Positions 19,648-29,435 of a DNA stretch of 64,000 nucleotides are shown in pieces. The notes under the pieces were generated by a model that saw only the letters and a program-made list of their open reading frames with translations, was not told the DNA's origin and made no database searches. The translations under genes were made by a program, and so were the position numbers. How positions within the stretch are numbered: the first letter of the stretch is position 1; every line of letters starts with the position of its first letter. Origin of the DNA: Setomelanomma holmii (Eukaryota > Ascomycota > Dothideomycetes > Pleosporales > Phaeosphaeriaceae); assembly GCA_010015745.1 (NCBI GenBank), contig ML978187.1, positions 1-64,000 of the forward strand, in the 5' to 3' direction.

Positions 19648-21126
19648 CTACAGACGCATCGCAAGCGCGCCTGCATCCTTCGAAATGTCTATCCTCGCTG
19701 TAGCTGGCTTTTCTGGTTTTGCTGCTCGCTGCACGGAATCCGTCTTCAAGGTTGGATTCGTGCCCTGTGTCGTTAGCTCTTTTGACTTCGTCTTCGTGGC
19801 CCGCTTCTTGTCCTTCCTCTTCTGTTGCACCGAACTTGGTCCCGTCTCGGCGGTCTGCTCAAATCCTAACGTCTGATGGGGCTGAACTTTGCGCAATAGC
19901 CGAACCCCTTGGTCGCCCGCGAAATCCGTCCAGTTCAGGCGCTGACCCAACAGCTCCAGCTGTAGCCCCTCAGCTTGCTGTATCAAGAAGCGATGTCCAT
20001 ACAGCCTAATCCTGCGCCAGGCCACCTTCGTGAACCAAGCTCGGACGACGTGAGTGCTCATAATCGTTGTAACGACAGGGTAATAAGCGCCCTTATTATC
20101 GTCGCCAAGATACATAGAGGGGTGACCGTTCCACTGGTAGTTTCTCAATGCCCAGATTGGAAAGTGGTCTGGCCGATGACAGGACTGCTCGCCACTTGCA
20201 CAGCGTTCGCAGGTGCCAGAACTAACAGACTCGAACTCCTCGCCCCACAACCATTTCGTGTAGCAGAATCCTAATTCATGGAGAGTGTCGTCGAGACAAA
20301 ATCGAGGCTCCAAACTCAAAATGCGACCTTGTGAATCTCTCCTCATTTTGAGCTCTTCTGGCAACGTGAGCGACGCACAAGCGTGCATGCTTTCATGCGT
20401 CAGAGTCCAGGCAAAGATCAACAATGTATTCAGCTGGTATGCAGGCCGATCTTGCGACATCTGAGCCTCAAGATATTCCAACCATTGTGGTCGGGCCAGG
20501 CGTACTGTGATTGAGCCTTGGTTGATGTGACGAACTATCTTCTGACCGCCAATCGTTGTCAACTCAACGGGGACCCGAGTGGCTGGGTAAGTCGTACTAT
20601 CAAATTTACAGTTTCCTTTCAACGTAGCGACCTCCTCAAACCGAGAAGAAGTATGCTCAGCCATGTATAGGAAGACCTGCTCGATGTACTCTAGACCGGT
20701 AGGTGTACCTTCGAAGGTCCCTGGCGCGATGTAGTGGTCACCGTTCTTGTCAAAAGTAACCTCACCATTGCAGACATGATCGAACGGATGAAGCATGGCT
20801 GGCTCGGTGATGAGTAGAGACACAAGACGTAGAGCAGGGGCAATGGCATCATACGCCTTTGCTGACAAGGGTTGATGGTCTGCAGTGGCAGAAGGCGCGT
20901 TGACAGTCGCTTGGACCGACGTCGAGCCAGGTTTTCGGTTCTCTTTCGTGACTACGGTCCATCGCTTTTGGTCTTCCTTCGGGTGTACGGTCCAGTTCTC
21001 CAGCTTGAACAGAGGATGGATTGGGTTATCTAGATCTCCAAGGGGTGCATTGAAGATGTCCTTACCAGCGGCGTTCTCGAGGAACTTGTCGAGAGCTTCT
21101 CGCTGCGTTCGGCGAGGTTTTGGCAT
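19648..21126 (-). CDS. unrecognised protein with an HExxH metalloprotease-like motif
   Basis: This is a single-exon frame of 492 residues. The N-terminus is basic (MPKPRRTQREALDKFLENAAG). Near residue 250 is FAWTLTHESMHACASLTLPEE, containing HESMH, the HExxH zinc-binding pattern. Some 40 residues on is DDTLHELGFCYTKWLWGEEFES, where a Glu could be a third ligand, as in gluzincins. A four-Cys cluster (TCERCASGEQSC) follows near residue 310 and could bind another metal. The last about 80 residues are Lys/Thr-rich and look disordered or nuclear. No signal peptide is seen. I know no named family for this architecture; a zincin-type protease is an inference from the motif. Confidence 0.65.
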   Translation of the reverse strand: MPKPRRTQREALDKFLENAAGKDIFNAPLGDLDNPIHPLFKLENWTVHPKEDQKRWTVVTKENRKPGSTSVQATVNAPSATADHQPLSAKAYDAIAPALRLVSLLITEPAMLHPFDHVCNGEVTFDKNGDHYIAPGTFEGTPTGLEYIEQVFLYMAEHTSSRFEEVATLKGNCKFDSTTYPATRVPVELTTIGGQKIVRHINQGSITVRLARPQWLEYLEAQMSQDRPAYQLNTLLIFAWTLTHESMHACASLTLPEELKMRRDSQGRILSLEPRFCLDDTLHELGFCYTKWLWGEEFESVSSGTCERCASGEQSCHRPDHFPIWALRNYQWNGHPSMYLGDDNKGAYYPVVTTIMSTHVVRAWFTKVAWRRIRLYGHRFLIQQAEGLQLELLGQRLNWTDFAGDQGVRLLRKVQPHQTLGFEQTAETGPSSVQQKRKDKKRATKTKSKELTTQGTNPTLKTDSVQRAAKPEKPATARIDISKDAGALAMRL

Positions 21127-21964
21127 AACGGACCGGCGGCAGCACGCGGTTGTGGTTGAGCTAGACTGTGATATGCAGTAGTTTGAGGAGCAAAATTTCG
21201 CCAGGAGCCAGAAGAACTAGAGGCGAGGGCCCCCTGTGGCCTAACCTCACGCTTTCACTGCGAGTAAAACGTCCAGTGGGTTTTTCAGTGAGCACTACTA
21301 TAAATATACTTTCCTTGCCTCCAGCCTAGTCACGTTCTCCCAATCTCAAAATGTCAAAGCATCATAAAACTGGCGGTTCCCGTAGAGCCAGCCACCTTGC
21401 AACAAGGGATAGCTGAGATTCAGTAGGCCAGCTCCACATCTTTGAGGACTGGGGACATTTGCACCTAATGCTCCGACATGACTTTGGGAGACAAGTCAAG
21501 GAGTTGAGGAAGTCTAGATCATTGGGAATCATCGTCAAATCTTAGTTCATATCTTCCAGGCTGCCACGGTGAAAAGTCAATTGACTGGTGATTATGAAGG
21601 AGCTTATTGGAGCATAAGACGTGACGTAGGAAGTCGTATTGCAGTCTGCATGGAGGTAAAAGTAGTAGCCAGGAGTCTGTTCTTACGATGACCACGAGAG
21701 GGACTTATGATAATGTATGTGAGGCAAAAGCAGGATTGGATGCAGGGCGATTCAAAAGACGGACTCGCGTTTTACCAGAACAGCTGGGCGGTTCCGTGTT
21801 TGACCACATATTGTTGGAATGGGGTGATTTGGCTCAGGCAAAGTCAAACATCGCATTGACCTATTCATACTTTGACACGCCCCGACAGATACACAGCAGC
21901 CTCTCCAGCTTGAAAAGGTTCTTAGAAAATTAGACCAGACAGGACACGTAAAAAGAAACTTGGT
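21127..21964. other. intergenic before the tRNA gene
   Basis: About 840 bases. A 81-codon + frame at 21688-21933 has no recognisable domain. No repeat or RNA other than the tRNA gene that follows is supported. Confidence 0.4.
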
Positions 21965-22067
21965 TGGACACGGCAGGATTCAAACTCGCGTCTCCCCGTC
22001 GGGCGGACCCGAAAGTAGTGGCGAGTGAAACCGAGATGGGGCGTCTTACCAATTAGACCACATGCCC
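21965..22067 (-). tRNA. tRNA gene with probable intron, isotype uncertain
   Basis: Read on the minus strand, the 103-base unit begins GGGCATG and ends CGTGTCC plus A73, giving a seven-pair acceptor stem with two G-U pairs. A D arm GTCT/AGAC surrounds AATTGGTA, fitting the A box. TTTGAAT forms the T loop, fitting the B box GTTTGAATCC. A run of five T follows within about 20 bases and would serve as a Pol III terminator. About 30 extra bases after the anticodon loop suggest an intron at the usual site. The T stem and anticodon stem each hold one A-C mismatch, so it could be a decayed copy. Possible anticodons depend on the loop register (Arg UCG, Pro CGG or Glu CUC). Confidence 0.65.
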
Positions 22068-22379
22068 TTGTGATGGGTGTCTCGCGATTTGACTCACTTA
22101 CATACTTCCGGCCTATGTGAGCATTTGATCCAGGAATGCTTAGAGGTGAAGACATGTGAAGTGAAGGTGCGATGGGATTTGGGGTTGAGTCCTGAGTGCA
22201 TGCTAGCAGTTCAGGCAGTTCCCCATGGCCGCCGCCCTCGGATGGCGGCCCTTCGACGATTTAAATGTGTCCTGCCTTTGGTAAACGCGAATTGCCAGTC
22301 TACCGTCGCACCACAGGGCGCGGAAACAGTCTATATGACGGACTTCTTCTTCAGTTTATGCATTTTTCTCGTGTAGCAT

Positions 22380-23307
22380 TTACAACGCGCCCAGCTCTTT
22401 CAACTTGCTAATCATGCCGTCTACATCCTCGACCTTGACACCTCCCTTCCGCGCCGGTGGCTCTGTGACCTTGACCGTCTTCAATCTCAACTCTGTGTCT
22501 AGCCCATAATCACTCAATGTCTTCTTGTCTAACTTCTTCTTCTTCGCCTTCATAATGTTTGGCAAACTCGCGTATCTTGGTTCGTTCAACCGCAGGTCCG
22601 TAGTGATGATCATGGGTAGTTTGGCCTTGAGTGTCTCGACGCCGCCGTCGACTTCGCGGATGACCTCGACGGTGTGGTCGTTGAATGTGATCTTCGAGGC
22701 TTGCGTGGCCTGTGGCCAGTTCAGCAGGCCAGCGAGCATTTGGCCTGTTTGGCCGGCGTCATCGTCGATGGATTGTTTGCCGAGTATAACCAAATTGCTC
22801 TTATTCTCATCCACGACCTTCTTGAGCAGCTTAGCGACACCCAAGGGCTCTAACGCATCCTTCTCCTCCACCACAACGTGTAGACCGCGGTCTGCGCCCA
22901 TGGCCATTGCCGTCCGCAGGATGTCCTGCGACTTGGGTGGACCGGCGGAAAAAGCAACAATCTCCTCTACTTTCGGCGCAGACTTGTGGTGGTTCTTTTG
23001 TTCGCGGATACGCACGGATTCTTCGATGGAGAGCTCGTCGAAGGGGTTCATGGAGTGTTTTACGTTGGCGGTCTCGACGGCGGTTTGGGCGCGGTTGACG
23101 CGGGGTTTGACCTGGTGGGCGTGTCAGTATACGCTCCCGCTACAATTGAAGCTGGAAAGACGTGGTTGTGGAGCGTTCATTGCAGGCAAAAGCTCAATGA
23201 CATCCTCGACTCCAGATACATTTCGAATGTTCAATTGTGCAAAGGTTGATACTTACCGCATAGTCAATGACCCGCTTCACGGGTACCAATATCCTCAAAC
23301 TCGACAT
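22380..23307 (-). CDS. electron transfer flavoprotein beta subunit
   Basis: ETF accepts electrons from mitochondrial acyl-CoA dehydrogenases and passes them to ETF-ubiquinone oxidoreductase. The beta subunit holds AMP and part of the FAD site. Exons 23307-23257 and 23111-22380 join in phase to 260 residues, the normal length. The start MSSLRILVPVKRVIDYAVKPRVN is the classic beginning of the subunit. Later landmarks are VKHSMNPFDELSIEE, GKQSIDDDAGQTGQMLAGLL and ITTDLRLNEPRYASLPNIMKAKKKKL, the ETF beta signature. The intron splits the N-terminal strand region as in other fungi. The gene is divergent from 23858, with a 550-base shared upstream region. Confidence 0.95.
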
Positions 23308-23857
23308 TGTGTGCTGTGCTCTTTAACTCCCTCCTACTGTGTCGAAATGGCGAGGACTGAATGTTGGATTGGAGGCAAGGGTGGGGTGGATAGCATCGGA
23401 GCTTCGTCGTTCAAGAGTTAGCCGAGGCGTTTCCGCCGCGGCGAGCACGGGCTTGGCGGGGAATGACATCTGAAGTCGCCGTCGCCCACAGCTTCACACC
23501 TCTCACGGACGTTGCGCTTCGAGAAAACCACAAAATTCATTGCTTGTAGTGTTTGATGCTTTTGACGAGTAATGGCCTGCAACGCGGGTGCTTTGTAAGC
23601 CGCTTGCAGGTGGCAGGTAGGTAAGCAGAAGTTTAGGAAATCGCGCATGGGTGTGTGTGGAAACCTTTCCTTCTGCATTGTATGCTCCTTCTTCCTCCAT
23701 TCTATTCTTGTTCTCGGCCGATCTCAATCCCCGTCACTCTTCAAACTAGACCGCCCAAAAATTCGTCGTTGAAGAACGCTGGTACTGCTCTCAGCACAAC
23801 CATTCGAGCGCCTTAATACCAGCACACTCCCTTCTGTATCTTGGTCACATCAACAAC
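23308..23857. other. divergent promoter region
   Basis: About 550 bases separate the ETF beta start and the next + strand gene. No gene is supported. It presumably carries both promoters. I see no clear TATA box. Confidence 0.45.
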
Positions 23858-24496
23858 ATGCCGAATTTGCTCGCTATCTCGCTCGAAGGCTTCTCTGCAT
23901 CGTCTCGGCAGGTGTACCCGCAGCTCTTCCCCAAGATTCTGTCACGTACTGCAGTACACGAGTCTATCACAATCGACGATGCGCTCAATTACATTGGCAC
24001 AGGCTGGCCCAATGTCATCCTAGTCTCAGACCCAGCAATCACCAGTGAAGAGAACAAGGACCTCCTAAACGCGACTATCGAATGGATCAAACATGGTGGC
24101 ACAGTAGTCTTCATGGGTTTCTTCGCATCGACCGTTCAGTATGACGAATTGGACAAGATGTTCAAAGAAGACTTCGGACTGAAGTGGAGAGTCACGGAAT
24201 ACACGTCGCATGATGTACGACTTCACCACACCGTTGACGAGAATATGCTGCGAAGAGCCAGTCTTGTTCGCGAATTTCAAGCCAAAGCTCTCTTCCTTGG
24301 ACATGTCCCTTCGAATGACATCGTATATGCTGGAGGACCCAAGAACATGGCATATGCTGCTTTTACAAGACTTGGACTAGGAAAGCTGGGATACATTGGA
24401 GACGTCAACTTTGGAGAAGAGCCAGAACGTCTGATCTTGGCAATGTGCCATTTGGATCGACCCGAGGATTCCCTCCAAGCGATGAGTGAGCTCTGA
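23858..24496 (+). CDS. conserved-looking hypothetical protein, possibly amidotransferase-like fold
   Basis: This is a single-exon frame of 212 residues with no signal peptide. Alternating strands and helices (WPNVILVSDPAITSEENKDLL, WIKHGGTVVFMGFFAS) recall the Rossmann-like start of ThuA or class I glutamine-amidotransferase-like proteins, where a residue range is turned into a 'wall' of hydrophobic strands. No nucleophile elbow Cys is visible, so catalysis is not implied. The C-terminal half has a short strand-rich segment (ALFLGHVPSNDIVY, GKLGYIGDVNFGEEPERLILAMC). The second part, ending in GDVN and a final helix, also resembles such folds. No specific function is assigned. The start is the first ATG after a C/A-rich leader. 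Confidence 0.65.
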   Translation: MPNLLAISLEGFSASSRQVYPQLFPKILSRTAVHESITIDDALNYIGTGWPNVILVSDPAITSEENKDLLNATIEWIKHGGTVVFMGFFASTVQYDELDKMFKEDFGLKWRVTEYTSHDVRLHHTVDENMLRRASLVREFQAKALFLGHVPSNDIVYAGGPKNMAYAAFTRLGLGKLGYIGDVNFGEEPERLILAMCHLDRPEDSLQAMSEL

Positions 24497-24777
24497 ACGA
24501 AATGCAATACTACCATGACGTTCGACCCGGTAAGTTGTGTTGATAACAGCTTTCGTGGGAATAGAGCGATCTCGGAGATAGGCACAACTACCCCGCTGCG
24601 GCAAATGATATCGAGCTCCTGCCACATTCAGCATCAAGATAGCGGTTGTGTGTGCTCTTAGTCTCGGCAGAGAGTAACAATCGATCCTGAGCTACTATAA
24701 ACCAACCTCGCCCGTCGGTCGAGCCTCAACCCACCACCCACACGACACAAGTCTGAACACATCCTGAGACTGTTACA

Positions 24778-25749
24778 ATGTCAACGCCAAACGCCAATAA
24801 AGCGACCCACAAGGCCGTAACTGGCTCGCCGTCGAACTTCTGGCTCCATTCCTCACAAACAGGCTTCGACCTTACTCACCCATCATCCCCTTCCAAGCCC
24901 GATTCGAGTCCAAAAGTCACCATTCAAACCACCAAAACGCCCATCACCATATCGACTTCGCAATCAGCACTTGTAATCATCGACATGCAAAACTTCTTCC
25001 TCTCCGAAGCATTTGGTAAAAGCAAAGGTCCCGGCCACGCAGCTTGCGACCAACTAGTCCGCAACGCCATCCCAGCCGCCCGCAAAGCCGGCATCAGAAT
25101 AATCTGGCTAAACTGGGGTCTGAGCGATCAAGACATCAAAGATCTCCCACCCGCCGTCAAGCGTGCATTCGGCTTCTACACCAGCCCTTCCGGCTCTGGT
25201 GCCTTCGACGAGGAAGATGGCAGTATCAGTTTAGATAAGCACGGCCATCCGAAAAAGGACGAAGGCGCACACAAGGGCCTGGGAACCGATTGCGGCACTC
25301 TGGACCTGAACGGGAAGAAAATACAAGCAGGACGTCTCCTCATGCGCGATACCTGGAATGCTGCATTGTACCCGCCCCTCGACGCCATGTACTCCGAGGG
25401 CGCGCAACTCGCACACAATCCTGATGTCTGGATCCACAAGGACCGCATGAGCGGCATGTGGGGCGCGAAGACGGCGTGCGAGGAGTTTTTGGAAAAGGAG
25501 GGGATTAGGACGTTGTTGTTTGCGGGTGTGAACACGGATCAGTGTGTTGGAGGGACGCTGACGGATGCGTTTAGCAAAGGGTATGATTGCGTGCTATTGA
25601 GCGATGGATGTGGCACTAGTAGTCCTGACTATGCGCAGAGGGCGTGGGAGTTCAATGCAAGTAATACGTTTGGGTTTGGTACGAGTTGTGAGCAGTTTGT
25701 CGAGGGTGTGGAGGGGATGGGGAAGGAGAAAGTAGAGATGGATATGTAA
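24778..25749 (+). CDS. isochorismatase-family cysteine hydrolase
   Basis: The family hydrolyses small amides or vinyl ethers through an Asp-Lys-Cys triad. All three are visible: Asp in LVIIDMQNFF (near residue 66), Lys in WIHKDRMSGMWG (near 221), and Cys in GVNTDQCVGGTLTDAF (near 251). The usual cis-peptide region precedes the Cys. At 323 residues it is longer than bacterial members because of an N-terminal Ser/Pro/Thr-rich segment of about 60 residues and a loop around residues 125-180 (GFYTSPSGSGAFDEEDGS). There is no signal peptide. The substrate is unknown. A second, Cys-less member lies at 58425-59021. Confidence 0.9.
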   Translation: MSTPNANKATHKAVTGSPSNFWLHSSQTGFDLTHPSSPSKPDSSPKVTIQTTKTPITISTSQSALVIIDMQNFFLSEAFGKSKGPGHAACDQLVRNAIPAARKAGIRIIWLNWGLSDQDIKDLPPAVKRAFGFYTSPSGSGAFDEEDGSISLDKHGHPKKDEGAHKGLGTDCGTLDLNGKKIQAGRLLMRDTWNAALYPPLDAMYSEGAQLAHNPDVWIHKDRMSGMWGAKTACEEFLEKEGIRTLLFAGVNTDQCVGGTLTDAFSKGYDCVLLSDGCGTSSPDYAQRAWEFNASNTFGFGTSCEQFVEGVEGMGKEKVEMDM

Positions 25750-25833
25750 TTTGGATATGGCAATATTGCCATTGAGTTCCATGTCCTCTTTATTATTTCG
25801 ATCCATCACTTCAGTATCCTGTTGGTATTGTGA

Positions 25834-26868
25834 TCATCGCCTCCCCGGCCTCTTCGGCTTCGCAAACCCCTCCTTCTTAACCACCTGCTCCTCCCTAAAC
25901 TCGTCCCTGATAACTTGCTCGCTAACCTCGTCCGGATTCGTCGCCTCCAGTTTCTTCGCAATCTTGAGCCCGCCCTCGTTCTGCGCTAGACTAACCACAT
26001 TCCCACGACTCGCCGCATACAACATGCGCTCCCTGATCTTCGCGCCGCTCGGACACGTCGATATGAAGACTATCGACGCGGCAGGGTCGTCGTGGCGATA
26101 AAATGCGTACCGCGGCTCTTTCGTGTCGAGTTGGGAGGATAGCGTGGATGGTGTAGCGCTGGAGGAGGATACGCGTTGTAACGTCTCCGTCGCACCGTCC
26201 ATACGCAACTGCACGAGATTATCTCCGCCTTGTCCAAGCGCTTGTAACGCAGCTGCGACATCCCCATCCGCTCTTATCGCAATCCGTCCGCCCTGCGCAA
26301 GCCCCTGCCCTCTCGTGCCCCTGCTCTCCAGCGCCTCAGCCTCCTTGATATCTTGCAGACTCTGTTCCTCGGCAGTCAGCGGGTTCGACTCTGCTTCGTG
26401 CGCGAGGTGTTTGTCCCATCCTTGGCCTGTCAATTCGGCAGCTTCGGTTGTGAAGACACTGTCCGGGAAATGTTCGCCGCCGAGTTCCCTTACAAGCGTT
26501 AGGCGTGTCGATGCGAAGAGCATCTTCTGCCGCACGGGCGCGGCGTTCGGGACATATGTGACTGCGACGAGCGACTTGTCAGGCGAGCTGAGGCTGTCTG
26601 CGCGGCGCAGCAGGATGTATAGGGCGGCATTGGGCGAGATGTGGGATTCGAGGTTGGACAGGTCGGATTGGAAGGATGCGGAGGAGGATGGGATTGAGGC
26701 GCCAGGAACGATGGTTTCGTTTTGGATGGTGGCTAGGAGACCACGTTGGGTGGTGGAGGTGATTAGGCTGCCGAGGGCGGATTTGAGCTCCTGGGAAGCT
26801 GTTCAGAGGTGAGTAGACTGACTAGAGCGGTATGTCGTGAGGAGCGCACCAGAGATGCCAGACTGCAT
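25834..26868 (-). CDS. TWF1: twinfilin, actin monomer-binding protein
   Basis: Twinfilin binds ADP-actin monomers and filament ends through two ADF-homology domains. Exons 26868-26850 (19 nt, MQSGIS) and 26798-25834 join in phase to 327 residues, the normal length. The first ADF-H domain begins MQSGISASQELKSALGSL and continues through YILLRRAD and VTYVPNAAPVRQKMLFASTR. The linker holds QSLQDIKEAEA. The second domain includes FYRHDDPAASIVFISTCPSG, IRERMLYAASRGNVV and KIAKKLEATNPDEVSE. The basic C-terminus (KPKRPGRR) is the usual capping-protein or phospholipid-binding tail. It lies convergent with the isochorismatase gene, ends 84 bases apart. Confidence 0.93.
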
Positions 26869-27229
26869 TATGCGACCGATCTGAGTTAAAAGACGCTGAT
26901 CTGCGAAACGGTGTCTGTTGGAGGGTATAGAAGTGTGGCGGTGTAAGTAGGGAAGAAATTAGAGTAAAGCTTGGTCAATGTTTACGCTGACAACGAGCAC
27001 GAGGGGTGATGTTGTGGCTGGTGGGGCAAGTGGGCTTGCAGCCAGCTTGGCGGACCCTGTCTTTTATCTTCAGGAACTCAAGCTCATTCCCCGCATGCTT
27101 CTTCCTCCTTGCTTTCGAATAGTAACGATATCTTTTGGTGCTATATACAATTATATCAAGATGCTAGACGATGCACGATACGCGCCACGGACACAATGCA
27201 GACTACAACGCAAATGTATCTCCCTCCAA
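26869..27229. other. intergenic, nothing recognised
   Basis: About 360 bases between two minus-strand genes. It holds the twinfilin upstream region and the carrier's 3' end. Confidence 0.45.
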
Positions 27230-28458
27230 TTACTCCTCGTACTGTCCGCCAGGTATCATCTCTCTCCCACGTTCCAGTATCTCCTTCAGATACTCGTATA
27301 CGGTGAATGTGACGGCCTGTCCAGGAGCGACACGCATGACACGCGGTGTGATTCCCTTGTAGAAACTGCGAACGCCTTCTTGCTTCCACATCTCGCTATT
27401 TATAGTCAGTAGACGCCCGATTTACAGCTAGGTTGGTGGCTCACTTTGCGATACCAACTATCCTCTGGACCGCGCTTTTTCCGGGCTCCGCCGGAGTTTT
27501 CTGCAACCTGGTCTTGATCGTGTCGATGGGCGCATTGGTAAATGGCCCCACGGCGCCAGAAATAAGTCCGATCAGTGACGTCTCGTAGCTCGGTAAATCA
27601 TTCGTTCCATGATACTTCTGTAATTGCGACCTCAATTCCGAGTATGCTGTGAAGTTTGCGGCTTGATTCGTTCCTTGTCGCAACGCAGTGAGCGACACAC
27701 CACGCCACAGCGCACCCACGCCTTCTTCCCTAACCACAGTGTAGAGTGCGTGGGCTGCGTTGCGGTACTTCGGAACGTCCAATGGATCTGCCATCGAATG
27801 GTGTTGTGCTTGTAATCGGATCTTAACCACCTCCATTGGCGTGACGACGAAGACTGCTTCGGTGACACCTGCAGCCAAACCAGCCATGAAGGTAGATTTG
27901 GAGTTGACCTTGCCCTCCTGGTCTGCCAATAGCTGCTTATACCACTCGTAACTTGTGAATCGAATAGCCATCTTCGGAACAATTCCAGTCAGGACAGCGC
28001 CCAAGCCCTTGTATAACCCCAATGCGGTCTCGCGCTTGACGATCTCGGTTCCTGTGGTAATGAATCCCCGTGGTTTGGCCTATATGATTTGCGCATTAGT
28101 TGAAATCGAATTGGTGGTGCTCGTGCCGGCGACGACTAGTAAGACGAGGCTTGGAATGGGTCTAAACGTACTCCTGGTGCTCGCGCTCGTCTCGACAGCT
28201 GCATTCGGACTTTGATTGTATCTATAGGTCATATTAGGTACGCCAATTGCTACTTCTTTGCGTACATTTGCTTACCTAGGGGATGACACGCGAGCGCTTC
28301 CATCATTCCAGCTCCTCCACCAGCTACCCAAACAAGTCAGCAACGAGTCTCTAAATCCCAAACTCTCACAATTCTTCATTTGGAGACCTACCGATCAAAT
28401 TGGTAGCCGCCGAAGCAGGCCTCCGGCCGCCAGGCCCTTGCACCGACTTCGCCGACAT
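27230..28458 (-). CDS. SFC1: mitochondrial succinate/fumarate carrier
   Basis: This carrier exchanges cytosolic succinate for mitochondrial fumarate and is needed for growth on C2 compounds in yeasts. About five exons encode three carrier repeats. The first exon is MSAKSVQGPGGRRPASAATNLI. The first signature PLDTIKVRMQLSRRARAPG is split after HPL by an intron. The second is in PMEVVKIRLQAQ and the third in PIDTIKTRLQKTP. The ARAPG...KPRGFITTG and PKMAIRFTSYEWYK segments are typical of the SFC1/ACR1 group. The last exon ends at EMIPGGQYEE before TAA 27232-27230. Total length is about 320 residues. The exact borders of the middle exons were judged by phase and consensus only. Confidence 0.9.
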
Positions 28459-29435
28459 TGTGTATGGTATCGAGCTATGCGCTCAACCAGACTGCGATCG
28501 TGCGTATAAGAGTTTTGAAAAACACCTCCAGAGCTTTGGTCGGCTGAGAGGAAAGTAATATGACGCGAAAGCGTGATCGATTGCGTCGTCTGGACCACGA
28601 TTCTGGGAGGAGAGCTTCAAGCTAGCTCTACCGCAGCCTCGGCTTTTGCTCTGCAAATAAACAAAGAAACAAATCTTCAGGTATCTCAGGAAGCAAGCAG
28701 CAGTAAAGATCCAGGACGAAGGAAGCAAGAGAATAAGAAGTTCAAGACCAAAGGAAATTCGTCACAGTCATATTTCCCACGAGACCTCACCAACCTGAGC
28801 TACCCGCGGGTGTGAGGGAAGCATAATTCGTTCCGCGAAGCCTCGGCCATACGTGGGCCTAGCCCGGCACATTTACTTCTCCCATGGCACGCGCGTGCCT
28901 GCTTCGGGAATCCTTGGCCAAGGCGTCTACCCCAGATCCGCAATGGTGGGCGAGCGGAACATTGCACCTATGATGTCTCTCGGCCGATGATCGGCTGCTG
29001 GAACTATGTTGCCGAGACGCAAGAGCACATATTGAGTGGTCTCTCATCGAGGTTAGGAATTGGTGCTGCGGAAAAATCTGATCGAGATGCGTCGGGGTAA
29101 AACATTTGGTCTTTCACGAGCGTGTGCTGATGGGCTCGTGGTATGATGAGGGGTGTTGGTACGCATGTGAAAGATGACGTTGGGGTACAGCCGCACCCCG
29201 CTGCAGGGTATTCCGATCGCGGCCGGCGTGATCCGTGCACCACGAATTTGGGCCGGCATCAGTCTGTCGTGGTCCTTTATGCCGAGCATAAGTCGACTGC
29301 AGTATTCGATGGTACAGATGAGGCCAAGGTGTTCATGAGCGACTTCATTGGTGACATGCTGAATTGAACGCACTGGGTATAAGCTTCTAATCTATCTATC
29401 GTCTCTCCTCGCTCTGCTGAATTCGACCAAAAAGA
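28459..29435. other. intergenic, nothing recognised
   Basis: Almost 1 kb. The frames on both strands are short and mutually contradictory. No RNA gene or repeat is recognised. Confidence 0.45.

Noticed and set aside
21965..22067. Protein reading of the tRNA region (minus frame 21922-22155)
   Set aside because: The translation is only that of tRNA arms and flank; A and B boxes, acceptor stem and T-run favour a tRNA gene.
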